The notes under the pieces are model-generated. The model was not told the origin of the DNA and did not search any database. It saw nothing but the letters and a program-made list of their open reading frames with translations. This document shows, piece by piece, positions 25,690 to 34,682 of a stretch of DNA of 64,000 nt. The DNA is from Pseudobdellovibrionaceae bacterium (lineage in GTDB: Bacteria > Bdellovibrionota > Bdellovibrionia > Bdellovibrionales > UBA1609). How positions within the stretch are numbered: the stretch's first letter is position 1; each line of letters begins with the position of its first letter. Both the position numbers and the translations under genes were made by a program. The DNA lies in contig CANEZP010000003.1 of assembly GCA_947444305.1 (NCBI GenBank), positions 248,001 to 312,000 of the forward strand, in the 5' to 3' direction.

Positions 25690-26568
25690 CTACGATTTAA
25701 TTTTACGACGGATATTCTCGTGCAGGCTCTCAAGCTCACCGACGAAGTCGTCACCTTTGCGGAGTTTCAGAGCGGGATGGTCTTTAGCGGGCTCATCTAA
25801 CACGGCCTGAAGCGAAGCCGAAAATTTAAGAAGGGCGCCGGCGGTGCGGTGTGAAATCGCGATGCCGCATAACCAACAGACGACGCTCAAGCTAAGATAG
25901 GCGCCCAGCGACGTGACCGCGAAAAGAATCAGCAGAGGATTGACTCCGTTCCCGCCGAAGTTCCAAGCGTGCCCGCTCGGCCCGTAGGTGATGAGACCGC
26001 TCAAGAACATCGGGATAAATCCGATCGTCATGGCGGTTTGCAGATAAAGGCAAAAGCGTAATTGATATTTGCGATTCACGAGTAAGTGCGCTCGTCGCTC
26101 ACGCTTGCTGACCGACTTCCAAATAAAAACGATGCTGTAGACCACGATCATGTAGCCCACGACTTGCGCAACGTCCGCCAGGTTGAAGAACGGAGTTTGG
26201 ATCCCGAACATTTTTATCCCGATGAAGTCATGGACAAAGCCGTTGAGGGCACGATCGGTCGCGTTTGCCATGAAGCCCGCCGCGAGCATCAAGAAACCGA
26301 ACGGCAGTAGCTTGAACATCTTCGGCAAAAATATTTGGGTTGAGATGGCCGAGATGAGGAACACCGAAGCGAAGATGCTGCTGGTGATCGAAAGTGCCCC
26401 GAACGGTAGTTCTCTACCAATGTTAAGAACCATCCCTAAATTCTTAACAAGCGTGAGTTGAAACGGGCCGAACGCTAACGGTTGCGGATCGAACAACGTA
26501 ATGACCGCGACGTACTTCGTAATGAAATCAAGAGTTAAAATGAGAATCACGAGTAGGGCCGCGTACAT
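25690..26568 (-). CDS. Signal peptidase II (LspA)-like domain fused to HAMP-type membrane module
   Basis: 292 residues, almost twice the usual 160 of LspA. Residues about 1-150 resemble LspA: LDFITKYVAV in the first helix, LVKNLGMVLN, then ANATDR near 107, FVHDFIG near 115 and FNLADVAQVVG near 132. The Asp in HDFI and the Asp in NLAD correspond to the catalytic pair. After that come two further helices (YLQTAMTIGFIPMFLSGLI and a second near 215-240). A cytoplasmic segment GIAISHRTAGALLKFSASLQ...LKLRKGDDF...ENIRRKI follows, which looks like the HAMP-type linker of many sensor proteins in this group. Substrate handling or sensing is open. Neighbours give no clue. Confidence 0.75.
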   Translation of the reverse strand: MYAALLVILILTLDFITKYVAVITLFDPQPLAFGPFQLTLVKNLGMVLNIGRELPFGALSITSSIFASVFLISAISTQIFLPKMFKLLPFGFLMLAAGFMANATDRALNGFVHDFIGIKMFGIQTPFFNLADVAQVVGYMIVVYSIVFIWKSVSKRERRAHLLVNRKYQLRFCLYLQTAMTIGFIPMFLSGLITYGPSGHAWNFGGNGVNPLLILFAVTSLGAYLSLSVVCWLCGIAISHRTAGALLKFSASLQAVLDEPAKDHPALKLRKGDDFVGELESLHENIRRKIKS

Positions 26569-26702
26569 GATTAGTTATCGGCCGCTTGGCACGATCCTGA
26601 AACGCCGGTCTAAAACATATATTTTCGAAAGCGCTCATTAATCCCGGAAATACTGCCGAACATTTGACGTCGGGTTTATCCGGCATGAACACGGAGCAAT
26701 TG

Positions 26703-28085
26703 ATGTTTGGACAAGTGGGACGTTGGAGCAAGATAGCAATCGGTACGGCGGCGTTGACCGTGCCCGTAGCCGCGATGGTTCTTTTTCAGAACTTCAGCCG
26801 GGTAACGAACGTTACCGAGTTTGAAAGCCTACGGATGGCCGATCCGAATTTGTACGCCTCGATGGTGACCTTAGAAGACCGTCTCATTCCGGTGCGCAAT
26901 AATCCGCAATCTTGCATGATCGATCGTCTCGAAGCCGAATCGGATAACCTCGATGCGCGCGCCAAGATATTAGCTTCGGCTTTGTCGATGCCGATGGCCC
27001 CGCCTCCCGTGAAGGCCGTCTACACGTTACTCAACGACGCGGAATCGAAACTCGCCGTCATCAATACGATCCGTTCGAATACGACGACGCTTTCCTATTA
27101 CGTAATGGACATTACGTCCGAGACGCCCCCCGCGGTTCCTAGCATGGAACCTTTGAAGCCCTTCGTACTAAAAGTTTTGGGATCGGGCGAAATCGGTCTC
27201 GTCGTGATCGACAATTCGCCCTATCAGCGTGGCCCCGCCACCATCCGCATCGACTTAGACCCCGCAGGTCCGCAGGCGCGGATCGTGAACGCAATCGGTG
27301 TTTCACGCATGCCCATCATGTTCCAAGGCATGGTCGGCCGTATTCACCAGCTTCCTCCGCCGCCCAACGGCTTTAAACTCTCGAGCCGCGCGCACGCGAA
27401 GGCTTCACTGAGCATTGCACTGTCGAGCTTGGCCGGCCAGGGCAGCCTTTCGTGTGACGACGCCAAGTTCTGGTCGTGGCGCCTCATCGCTCCCGGCGGC
27501 AGTTACTCCCTTTCGACTCCGTCATCGGCGAGTGCTTTCGATCCCGCAAAACGATGCGAAGTCGCGAGCATGACGTCACGTAATGTCCTTACATCGAATC
27601 AGGCAAGCATCGAAGCGTGCCGCGCTTACGCACGTTCTTTGTCACCGTTCTTCTTACGCCACGGCGAGCTTTTGCCCACCGGTCGCGTAAATTATGACGT
27701 TCGTTACGCCGGCCAATCGATTCCGCCGTACGCGATGCTGAATTGCTCGGTGCTCGGAACGAACGGCGCCGTTCGCTTGATCGGTCAGTATCCTGAGCCG
27801 AATGTTTTGGATTGTTTAAATAACGGTTCGATGGCGGGCAACTCGATGCCGCCCGAGCTCGCGGTTAGCCTGACCTTCGGAACAGCGAAATTACTCGGTA
27901 AAGGTCTATGCAGTCTTTACGACGTGAAAGGTGGCTTGTTGAAGTCCATCGCCCAGCCGTCGGAGCAGGAATGTTACCGCTACGCCGACCAGACGTACAT
28001 GATGCCGCCGGCGACGTACGTACCCGGTTGGATGCCGCCCGAGCGCCCGGCGCAAGTGATCTACGGCTTCCGTCGTATTCGCTAA
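26703..28085 (+). CDS. Exported protein of unknown function (FQNF relative of FQNC proteins)
   Basis: 460 residues from the ATG at 26703, preceded by GGAG at a spacing of 6; two ATGs slightly upstream lack this. The N-terminus has a membrane segment (IAIGTAALTVPVAAMVLFQN) ending FQNF, where two other genes in the window have FQNC. The mature part has several cysteines (for example QSCMIDRLEAE, LSCDDAKFW, CEVASM, IEACRAYA), a Pro-Ser-rich stretch and a conserved-looking C-terminus GFRRIR. It could remain membrane-anchored because no cleavage site is obvious. A good terminator follows. Function unknown. Confidence 0.78.
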   Translation: MFGQVGRWSKIAIGTAALTVPVAAMVLFQNFSRVTNVTEFESLRMADPNLYASMVTLEDRLIPVRNNPQSCMIDRLEAESDNLDARAKILASALSMPMAPPPVKAVYTLLNDAESKLAVINTIRSNTTTLSYYVMDITSETPPAVPSMEPLKPFVLKVLGSGEIGLVVIDNSPYQRGPATIRIDLDPAGPQARIVNAIGVSRMPIMFQGMVGRIHQLPPPPNGFKLSSRAHAKASLSIALSSLAGQGSLSCDDAKFWSWRLIAPGGSYSLSTPSSASAFDPAKRCEVASMTSRNVLTSNQASIEACRAYARSLSPFFLRHGELLPTGRVNYDVRYAGQSIPPYAMLNCSVLGTNGAVRLIGQYPEPNVLDCLNNGSMAGNSMPPELAVSLTFGTAKLLGKGLCSLYDVKGGLLKSIAQPSEQECYRYADQTYMMPPATYVPGWMPPERPAQVIYGFRRIR

Positions 28086-28105
28086 ATTATTCATTCATTT
28101 GAAAT

Positions 28106-28137
28106 GAAAAAAGACCGCATCGGCGGTCTTTTTTTTT
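28106..28137. terminator. Rho-independent terminator, usable in both directions
   Basis: Stem AAGACCGC / GCGGTCTT with loop ATCG (28111-28130) is flanked by A on the left and nine T on the right. It lies between the plus-strand 26.7 kb gene and the convergent 28.2-30.0 kb gene and can end both transcripts. Confidence 0.9.
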
Positions 28138-28158
28138 GGTCTTAGCTCATGTCGGCGA

Positions 28159-30042
28159 TCAATCCATGACGATGCGTCTTTGTCCGGTCGCCAACTCGAT
28201 GAATGACGGTACGCTTTCGCGCGGAAATTCTACCGGCGTAATCAATTCCATATTGCCGGTCATCGGCAAACCATTGAAGTACGAATCCGCGTTTTTATAA
28301 TCACCGAAGGGCATAACGCGGTTGTTGTGTTCGGCGCGGATACCTTTACGGATTCCGTAAAACAGCGCCGAGACTTCACCTTCGCCGCGCATAACCTTGT
28401 TCAGCGATTGGGTCAGGCCGTCGCACTCCATCATCGTCGTGTCTTTGCAGCGCTCGAAAACGTGAGCGTAGATTTCTGGAATTTCGATTATGCCGTTATC
28501 TTTCCTATCGCATACGTAGAAACCTTTGTTGCCGTCCTTCGGTGTGTCACTCAAGAAGGAAGGCTCATCATCTAGCGCGCGAACCTCAAGGCATTGTTGC
28601 GAACCGGTGGTCGGAATTTTAAAGATGACGTAGTTGAAATCCAAAGAATCGGCCATGCTCGCAACGCCGGTTTCGGAACGCGATCGACTGTTGCCTACGG
28701 AAATGCTGTGGCTGAACGCGATACCGACCAAGTCCAAAACCTTACTAACAAAATCCGGCGGTTTGATGTTTACCGAGCTGAACGTATCGCGTGAAACGCT
28801 ACGATTGGCCATGAAATTAGACATAAGAGTGTAGGCGAGCGGCTTTTGTGCGATGCGCTCTACCTTACCGGTTATGGCTTGACCAACATGCACCACTCTT
28901 GAAAGGCGCATGTATTTTTCAGGATTGAACATGCACCAGCGAATGTAATTCGGACGCTGAAAGCTGGATTGGTAAGCGGATAACTGCGTGCAAAGACTTT
29001 TTAATACATTTCGTTGTCCATCTTCGAAATGGATCATTCCAAGCTCTCGGGATTCAAGGGTCTTGCGAATAAACGGAACCAAGGCCGTGACCTCTGGATC
29101 GTCAATTTGAAAGGACGTAAGCCGATTTTTTTGCGCGTGCATTTCCGGCGTGTTGATAACTCGGGGTTGAAGAGCCTGACGATTTTTTAAGAGCTGTGCT
29201 TTCGCGATGTATTTTGCCAGTGAGCCACCGAGGAACGCTTGTTCTTCGTCGCTAAGGTCGTCGGCATCGCCCGACTTGCCGCCGCTAGGTTGGTAGGGCA
29301 GAAACGGCATTTCGACGAGGTAAGTTTTGTAGCCGGGACGCGGTTCGAGAATAGAGTTTTGGCTGTCCGGTTCGCCACGCTGATCCAAGTTAATACAGCG
29401 TACGGGCCGTCCGTTGTGTACGCAGCCATCTTCTTTCAAGGGAATGAACTCGACGAACAAGTGATTTTTAACCGAAGTCGCCTCGATATCATTGAACCGC
29501 AGCGAAATCTTTTTGCCGAACGAAGCATTCGAAACTTTTAAGAACATCGAAGTTGAAGTGACGTAACGTTCGAGTTGATTCTGCTTTCTCGATTTGCCCG
29601 AGCCGGCCGTTTTGATTACCGCAATCTGTAATTGGTACCAACCCTCGGGCACGCCCATCCCGCGGCCTTGCGCGGTTCGTGCGTTAAGATCAAAGTTAAA
29701 CGAATAATTGTACTGCATTCCGATCTTCAGATCCGATTGCAAGTAGGCTTCTACAGAGTTTGTTTGCATGGAATACGAAATCGAACGCGGCCAAAGGTGT
29801 CCGACCTGATCCAATTGGCCGTCGGGAATCTGGCCGGGAGTGATGACGGTTTGGTAAGTAAAAGACTGGTGTGAGCTCATCGCCGGGGCTTGAACGTAAT
29901 GGTATTCGTAAGTCTGGCCCGAATTTCCGGACGGGGCGCTGCGGGCCGAAGCCGGTTGCAGCGTTCCCAGCGTCAACGAAAGAATAAGGAGTTGCGAGAA
30001 GCTCCGTAACTTTAATGATGTCTGTCTACCGAAATTTGTCAT
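28159..30042 (-). CDS. Large exported protein of unknown function
   Basis: 627 residues with a signal peptide (LKLRSFSQLLILSLTLGTLQ, cleavage near PASARSA). The first half holds beta-rich segments and basic loops; about residues 225-245 carry a CVHNGRPVRC pair. The second half has an acidic helix (DDLSDEEQAFLGGSLAKYIA), a CTQ...CMF pair and later paired cysteines (CLEVRALDDE, VCDRKDNG, RCKDTTMMECDG). It ends SFIELATGQRRIVMD. No family motif is recognised. It is divergent from the first trypsin-like gene with about 95 bases between, and converges on the 26.7 kb gene. Probably periplasmic or surface. Confidence 0.78.
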   Translation of the reverse strand: MTNFGRQTSLKLRSFSQLLILSLTLGTLQPASARSAPSGNSGQTYEYHYVQAPAMSSHQSFTYQTVITPGQIPDGQLDQVGHLWPRSISYSMQTNSVEAYLQSDLKIGMQYNYSFNFDLNARTAQGRGMGVPEGWYQLQIAVIKTAGSGKSRKQNQLERYVTSTSMFLKVSNASFGKKISLRFNDIEATSVKNHLFVEFIPLKEDGCVHNGRPVRCINLDQRGEPDSQNSILEPRPGYKTYLVEMPFLPYQPSGGKSGDADDLSDEEQAFLGGSLAKYIAKAQLLKNRQALQPRVINTPEMHAQKNRLTSFQIDDPEVTALVPFIRKTLESRELGMIHFEDGQRNVLKSLCTQLSAYQSSFQRPNYIRWCMFNPEKYMRLSRVVHVGQAITGKVERIAQKPLAYTLMSNFMANRSVSRDTFSSVNIKPPDFVSKVLDLVGIAFSHSISVGNSRSRSETGVASMADSLDFNYVIFKIPTTGSQQCLEVRALDDEPSFLSDTPKDGNKGFYVCDRKDNGIIEIPEIYAHVFERCKDTTMMECDGLTQSLNKVMRGEGEVSALFYGIRKGIRAEHNNRVMPFGDYKNADSYFNGLPMTGNMELITPVEFPRESVPSFIELATGQRRIVMD

Positions 30043-30137
30043 ATGCGTCCCGGCTTAAACTTCAATGCATCCTGCATCGAATACGAGCTGTTTACGCAAT
30101 CGTGATGCCTAGCACGGAAGGTGCTTAATGCTTCTGT

Positions 30138-30968
30138 ATGCGCAAAGCTTGTATTGTTTTCTTGGCGGTGACAATTCTCGGTATCCCGGTGGGACCCGCG
30201 GTGTTGGCCAATGTGATCGGCGCGGATGACCGCGTGCTGATAACCGCCGCGTACACCAACATGGGAATGGACACGGTAGATATGCTCCGTATCCGCCAAT
30301 CTACAGGCTTTGTTTATTGTCCCGGTACCGTTCACCAAAATCCGGCCCGCACTTCGGGTGCCGTCATTAACGACAACCGTGTTGTCGTGACCAACGCCCA
30401 CAGCTTCATCGACGAATCGGGCCGCCCGCGCGAACCTTTGGATCAATGTTATTTCGTAAGCCAAGGTGTCGTTCCCGAAATCCGCTATTTCGATTTTAAC
30501 GCCGGCTTCGTGCATCCCGAAAAATGGTGGGCGAATAAATACGTGAACGACTGGGCCGTCGTTCGCTTGAAACAACCTTTGATGTACGGTCGCGCCTTCC
30601 CGATCGCGCCCGCATCGGATTTGACCGAAGGCCGCTCGTTCATCATGGTCTCGGCCAAACCCCGCCGCGTGTGGGCGCCCTTCCCGATGGAAGAACCGGT
30701 CGTCCAGACCTGCGGCGTACGCAAGATCTTCCCGGCCTCTTTGGAACATAAAACGGTTTTTTACAGCGACTGTGACGTCAGCCCCGGCGCCTCCGGCTCG
30801 GTCGGTCTGGTTTCGATCAACGGACGCCTAAACGCCTTCAGCGTGGTCAGCGGCAGCGGCCCCACCTCAATGGACGGCGCCCCTTACAGCGAATCTACGG
30901 AAAGCCACTCCTTCCACACCGCCTACCGCGACGACCTCCTCACGGCGATTCTGCGGTTGAGTAAGTAG
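30138..30968 (+). CDS. Secreted trypsin-like serine protease, copy 1
   Basis: 276 residues with signal peptide MRKACIVFLAVTILGIPVGP...LA. The mature chain begins NVIGADDR. The family triad is visible: His in VVVTNAHSFID (about residue 94), Asp in VNDWAVVRL (about 139) and Ser in CDVSPGASGS (about 216). YSDCDVSPGASGSVG is the oxyanion-hole region. Cysteines at FVYCPG, DQCYFV, QTCGV and SDCD could form two disulfides. It is the most divergent of four paralogues within 6 kb, and unlike them has core-like GC. Secreted proteases suit a predatory or scavenging life, but this is inference. The activity itself is well supported. Confidence 0.85.
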   Translation: MRKACIVFLAVTILGIPVGPAVLANVIGADDRVLITAAYTNMGMDTVDMLRIRQSTGFVYCPGTVHQNPARTSGAVINDNRVVVTNAHSFIDESGRPREPLDQCYFVSQGVVPEIRYFDFNAGFVHPEKWWANKYVNDWAVVRLKQPLMYGRAFPIAPASDLTEGRSFIMVSAKPRRVWAPFPMEEPVVQTCGVRKIFPASLEHKTVFYSDCDVSPGASGSVGLVSINGRLNAFSVVSGSGPTSMDGAPYSESTESHSFHTAYRDDLLTAILRLSK

Positions 30969-30974
30969 CTTTTA

Positions 30975-31841
30975 TTATTTCAGTGTGTCAGCGCAGATCG
31001 AGCGAATCTTCGCCTCGAACGTAGCAGGGGACTGGATAACAGCGTCCATTAGAAGCAGCTCATTTTGTAAACGTGCGATCGGGCTGTCGCTACGTAAGGC
31101 GTTCGCACCAAGCGCTATCGCGTAGAGCCGAACAGCATCCCGGTTTACTTCATCACGCATTGGAGCCAGAGCTTCGATGGCGAGGTCCGCGGCACGGCGC
31201 CGGTCAAATTCTTCAAGGCGCTCTCGCAGCTTGCAGAGGTGGTCCGAAATAAATTTATGTCTCGGATGTTGAGAGCCGGTCACCAAAGCTTCTATTCGCG
31301 CGAGCGAGGACTTTGCGACACCAATTTCGGGTGCGAGATACTCGGTTGAGCGGGGCACCGGCGTCCGCTTCTTGAGCCCGCGATCTACAATTTGTGTATC
31401 CGCAACGAAGAAATTTTTAAATGTAATAGCGACCGGTGACGATCCTAAGAGACAAACCAGGTCTAACGCATCGATCGACGTCGCGCTTGATGGAAGCGGA
31501 AAATCAACGAGTGCAAAAACGATTTCGGTACCGGTGTCAAAGCCGACCAGGAGAGTATCGAACACCTCGAACCCACAAACCCAGGCGGCTTTTCCATTGA
31601 GGTAAAATCCACCATCGGCGGCGCTCGCCTTAATCCCCGCGCCCGAGGGTTGTGCAAGATGAGTCGTGGCTAACCCACAAAGTTTTTCGTTGGCTTTGAA
31701 GGAGTCGAAGGCGGGACCATATGTGCGAAGCCAATCCGGAAGCGTGCCGAGTCTTTCCACGGCGGCGAGATGCTGCCAGTACAAAAAAGACAGTGTGATA
31801 GACGACCCAAAAAGCCTTTCGAGATGTTCGTTCTCGAAAGA
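30975..31841 (-). pseudogene. N-terminally truncated acyl-CoA dehydrogenase-like remnant
   Basis: The frame upstream of about 31841 is only the reverse reading of the neighbouring reductase. From there on, a recognisable acyl-CoA dehydrogenase-type sequence appears: FGSSITLSFLYWQHLAAVER, LCGLATTHLAQPSGAGIKAS, FYLNGKAAWVCGF, and a C-terminal helical half ending SICADTLK. About 289 residues remain. The N-terminal helical domain of roughly 80-100 residues is missing, and no start codon lies at the junction. The reductase loses its C-terminus at the same point, so a deletion fused two genes. I treat this as decayed. It ends six bases from the convergent protease gene. Confidence 0.75.
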
Positions 31842-32515
31842 TTGGGGAGGGTGGCGGCCCATACGATGGTCTCCGCACCTTTGGAAACTTCTCTCTTCGC
31901 CGCGGTTCCGCCCATGCGAGTTTTGACCCAACCGGGGCACACCGAATTGATCAACACGTTCTTGCCTTTTAATTCATCGGCAAAAATTCTCGTGAGCGCA
32001 TTGAGTGAAACCTTCGATAAGCGGTACGCGGGCCGGCCGCCGTTCATATCCGAAAGTTGGCCATCGCCGCTCGACACGTTAACCACGCGGCCATAATTAT
32101 TTTTGATCATCGCGGGCACAAAGGCTTGGCAAAGCTGGAGCGGCCCTAAGGTATTTGTCGCAAAAGTTTTCACGATGTTCGAAGCTTTAGCCTTGAAAAC
32201 CGATCGGTCGCCGAGACCATCAGCCGCCGGCATCGGATCAAGAAAAATAGCGGCGTTATTCACGAGCACATCGATCTGCCCGAAACGGGAGTGAAGGGAC
32301 GTGGCTAATTTATCGATTTGTTCCTGGTCGGAAACATCCAATTCGGCGGCTTCCGCCGTCATGCCCTGCGCGGTTAGCTCGGCCGCGGCTTTTTTCCCAA
32401 GATCGATATCACGGGCCCCAACCAAAACGGTGTACCCAAGCGCGCCAAGCTGGCGGCAAACTTCAAATCCAATCCCACGATTCCCACCGGTCACCAAAGC
32501 TACTTTAGATTTCAT
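31670..32515 (-). CDS. Short-chain dehydrogenase/reductase with replaced C-terminus
   Basis: Starts at the ATG of 32513-32515 (AAGGA upstream). The cofactor motif TGGNRGIG lies at residues 9-16, NNAA at about 85, the catalytic Ser in VNVSSGD and YxxxK in AYRLSK at about 165, then CPGWVKTRMGG. The family usually ends about 20 residues past ETIVWAATLP with a Gly/Phe-rich tail. Here, after ATLPNLS (about 31838), the frame runs into the acyl-CoA dehydrogenase remnant read in the wrong frame until 31670. The NADPH-binding and catalytic residues are intact, so it might still work. Resembles carbonyl reductase-type enzymes. The last 54 residues are not native. Confidence 0.7.
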   Translation of the reverse strand: MKSKVALVTGGNRGIGFEVCRQLGALGYTVLVGARDIDLGKKAAAELTAQGMTAEAAELDVSDQEQIDKLATSLHSRFGQIDVLVNNAAIFLDPMPAADGLGDRSVFKAKASNIVKTFATNTLGPLQLCQAFVPAMIKNNYGRVVNVSSGDGQLSDMNGGRPAYRLSKVSLNALTRIFADELKGKNVLINSVCPGWVKTRMGGTAAKREVSKGAETIVWAATLPNLSRTNISKGFLGRLSHCLFCTGSISPPWKDSARFRIGFAHMVPPSTPSKPTKNFVG

Positions 32516-32679
32516 TAATCTGATTATCCTTAATAGAAGCCATTCGGTCACCCCTTAGCTTTGGTTTCCGGCGGGTGCCCGGTGTGGGTTCATTACTGTC
32601 CAAAGATTAAACAGAACGTGTTGCTGTTCCCGCCCAGAAGGGAGTAGAAGCAGGCTCGGATTCTGCTAATAGGTTGGGT

Positions 32680-33606
32680 ATGCCAGTCGAACATTATTTT
32701 ACCAAGTTTTTATTAGTTGCCAGTTTCGCGGTTTCGGCCTGGGCGCAGGCAAGTGTAATTGGTAAAGATGATCGGCAAATTCTATCTAAGAATCTCCAAG
32801 TTGTGAAATTCTCCCTGGCCGAAAGGGAACAAGCGATGAGATGCACCGGGTTCATCTATTGTCCTCAGGGTACCGAAGGGCCAGCGATGCAATCAGCCGG
32901 TGCAATTTGTCCACTGGGTTACCGGGATTCTAAACTTTCGTGCGATGCGGATCGATTAGCTACGGCTGGTCACATGTTTGTAAATGAAAAAACTAACCAA
33001 ATGATTCCGGCATTAGAACTTTGTGAGTTTAGGAGCTATCGCGGACACGTTTCGAAACTAATTATCGATGATATAAAAGTGCTAAGTTCCGAGCCTGCGT
33101 ATAATCCTCGGATTAATTTACGAGCGGATAAATTAGTCGTGCGACTAGAGAAGCCGATTATAAACTGTAACCCTTATGATCTCGCCGATTTGATCGGACC
33201 TCTTCCCGCCGGTACCGAAGTCATCGCGCTTACTCATGCCCAGCGCGATCAGAACAGGAGGAGATTCACCGGCAGCGAGCCGTTAGCGTTCCCATGTAAA
33301 ATAATGAAATCTTTCACTCCTAACGGTGGCGGCCCATCGGCGTATTACAGCGATTGTGATGTGAACGGCGTCGGTTCGGGCGGCTTCTTGCTCGCGAGAT
33401 CAAGCTCTCAATCACTCGTTGTGACGAGCATAATTGGCGGATCGGGAGATGAAATACAAAATGGTCTTCCATATAACGAAGAAACAAAAAATAGGACAGT
33501 TTCCACAGGTGTCGATGCGGATTTTCTTGAGCTAGCCGCAGCCCCGGGAATTCGAGTAGAGCTCAGATATTTCCCAGGCCAACGAGTGCAGCAGCCCCTT
33601 CAATGA
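32680..33606 (+). CDS. Secreted trypsin-like serine protease, copy 2
   Basis: 308 residues from the ATG at 32680; a TTG two codons earlier is less likely. Signal peptide FTKFLLVASFAVSAWAQA, then SVIGKDDRQILSKNL. His in LATAGHMFVNEK, Asp in LRADKLVVRLEKP and Ser in VNGVGSGGFLL mark the catalytic triad. Cysteine pairs include MRCTG/YCPQG, AICP, LSCDADR, ELCEF, NCNPYD, FPCKI and SDCD, so several disulfides are likely. It is followed 16 bases later by copy 3. Base composition is visibly more AT-rich than the neighbouring core genes. Confidence 0.85.
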   Translation: MPVEHYFTKFLLVASFAVSAWAQASVIGKDDRQILSKNLQVVKFSLAEREQAMRCTGFIYCPQGTEGPAMQSAGAICPLGYRDSKLSCDADRLATAGHMFVNEKTNQMIPALELCEFRSYRGHVSKLIIDDIKVLSSEPAYNPRINLRADKLVVRLEKPIINCNPYDLADLIGPLPAGTEVIALTHAQRDQNRRRFTGSEPLAFPCKIMKSFTPNGGGPSAYYSDCDVNGVGSGGFLLARSSSQSLVVTSIIGGSGDEIQNGLPYNEETKNRTVSTGVDADFLELAAAPGIRVELRYFPGQRVQQPLQ

Positions 33607-33622
33607 AAATGGAAGATGCAAA

Positions 33623-34516
33623 ATGAAATCAACAAATTTTTTATCTCTGACGTTGCTGCTTGTGTCGGGACTGGCATTTGCCGGTGTAATCGGCGAGGAC
33701 GACCGGAAGCTACTTTCTAAAAGCACCGTGGGATTAAGTCTTACCGAACACGAGCAAGCGATGCGCTGCACGGGACACGTATATTGCCCTGGTGGGAGAG
33801 GTTCAGCAAAGATGCAATCCGCTGGGGCAATTTGTGCCCCGGGTGACCGATCAGCCCAAGGAATCTGCGCGGCGGACCGTTTAGCAACCGTACGACACTT
33901 ATTTGTCGATGAAAAAACACACAGGTTTATTCCTAAACTTGAGAAGTGTGAGTTTCAGAACTACCGTGGACATGTTTCGACGCTTGTCACCGGCGACATC
34001 ACCGTCGATGTACCTTCGATTGAAAACAATAATCCACACAAGGCGGGCCGCGCGGACAAAGTGGTCGTTCGACTCCTAAAACCGATCCCGGGTTGTGATC
34101 CGTACGATCTTCCTGACATTACAGCACCGCCTTCGGAGAACTCGGATCTCATTGCTCTCACCCATGTCCAAGAAGACCATGAAGGAATTTACGACGGAAA
34201 AGAACCCTTAGCTTACCCCTGCCAGGTTACCCGTGTATTCACGAGCTTGGACGGTAACCCTGCGTTGTTCTATAGCAATTGCGATGCAACGGGCTTGGCG
34301 TCTGGAGGATTTAACCTTACACGCAATAGAGATAATAGATTGGCCGTATCGGGAATGTTTTTGAGAGCGGGTGGAGTTCATAAGAACGGATGGCCTTATA
34401 GCGAGGCAACCGATGGTACGAAGCATTTCACCTTATCGATAAGCACGGACGGGGCTTTCTTGCGCATGGCAAGGCATCCTGGGGAACCGTCGAGCGTTAA
34501 TAAACTCGAAAAGTAA
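33623..34516 (+). CDS. Secreted trypsin-like serine protease, copy 3
   Basis: 297 residues. Signal peptide MKSTNFLSLTLLLVSGLAFA and mature start GVIGEDDRKLLSK. Triad: His in LATVRHLFVDEK, Asp in GRADKVVVRLLKP, Ser in CDATGLASGGFNL. The usual Gly two residues before the Ser is Leu here (GLASGG instead of GxSGG with Gly-Asp-Ser), so the oxyanion hole or activity may differ. The cysteine pattern matches copies 2 and 4. The ribosome site is GGA about 11 bases upstream. It is probably co-transcribed with copy 2 and shares its low GC. Still likely to be a secreted protease, but of the four the most suspect as a pseudoenzyme. Confidence 0.8.
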   Translation: MKSTNFLSLTLLLVSGLAFAGVIGEDDRKLLSKSTVGLSLTEHEQAMRCTGHVYCPGGRGSAKMQSAGAICAPGDRSAQGICAADRLATVRHLFVDEKTHRFIPKLEKCEFQNYRGHVSTLVTGDITVDVPSIENNNPHKAGRADKVVVRLLKPIPGCDPYDLPDITAPPSENSDLIALTHVQEDHEGIYDGKEPLAYPCQVTRVFTSLDGNPALFYSNCDATGLASGGFNLTRNRDNRLAVSGMFLRAGGVHKNGWPYSEATDGTKHFTLSISTDGAFLRMARHPGEPSSVNKLEK

Positions 34517-34682
34517 CACCGGCTAAATCTTCAAATAACCGCAGGATACGCCACTTCCTGTCTAAAAATTTGACAGTCAGGCTGGCTTAGCTTCTCTAAA
34601 AGAGAGTAGAACTGGGCATAAGAACTGCTACTGTTAGTGATGGGTTCTTGATAATGATTTCGTGTACTGGGGCTTAAAGCGT

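Noticed and set aside
30039-30749. 236-residue minus-strand frame opposite protease copy 1
   Set aside because: Overlaps a gene with clear signal peptide and catalytic triad; the translation is His- and Arg-rich as expected from a reversed GC-rich gene.
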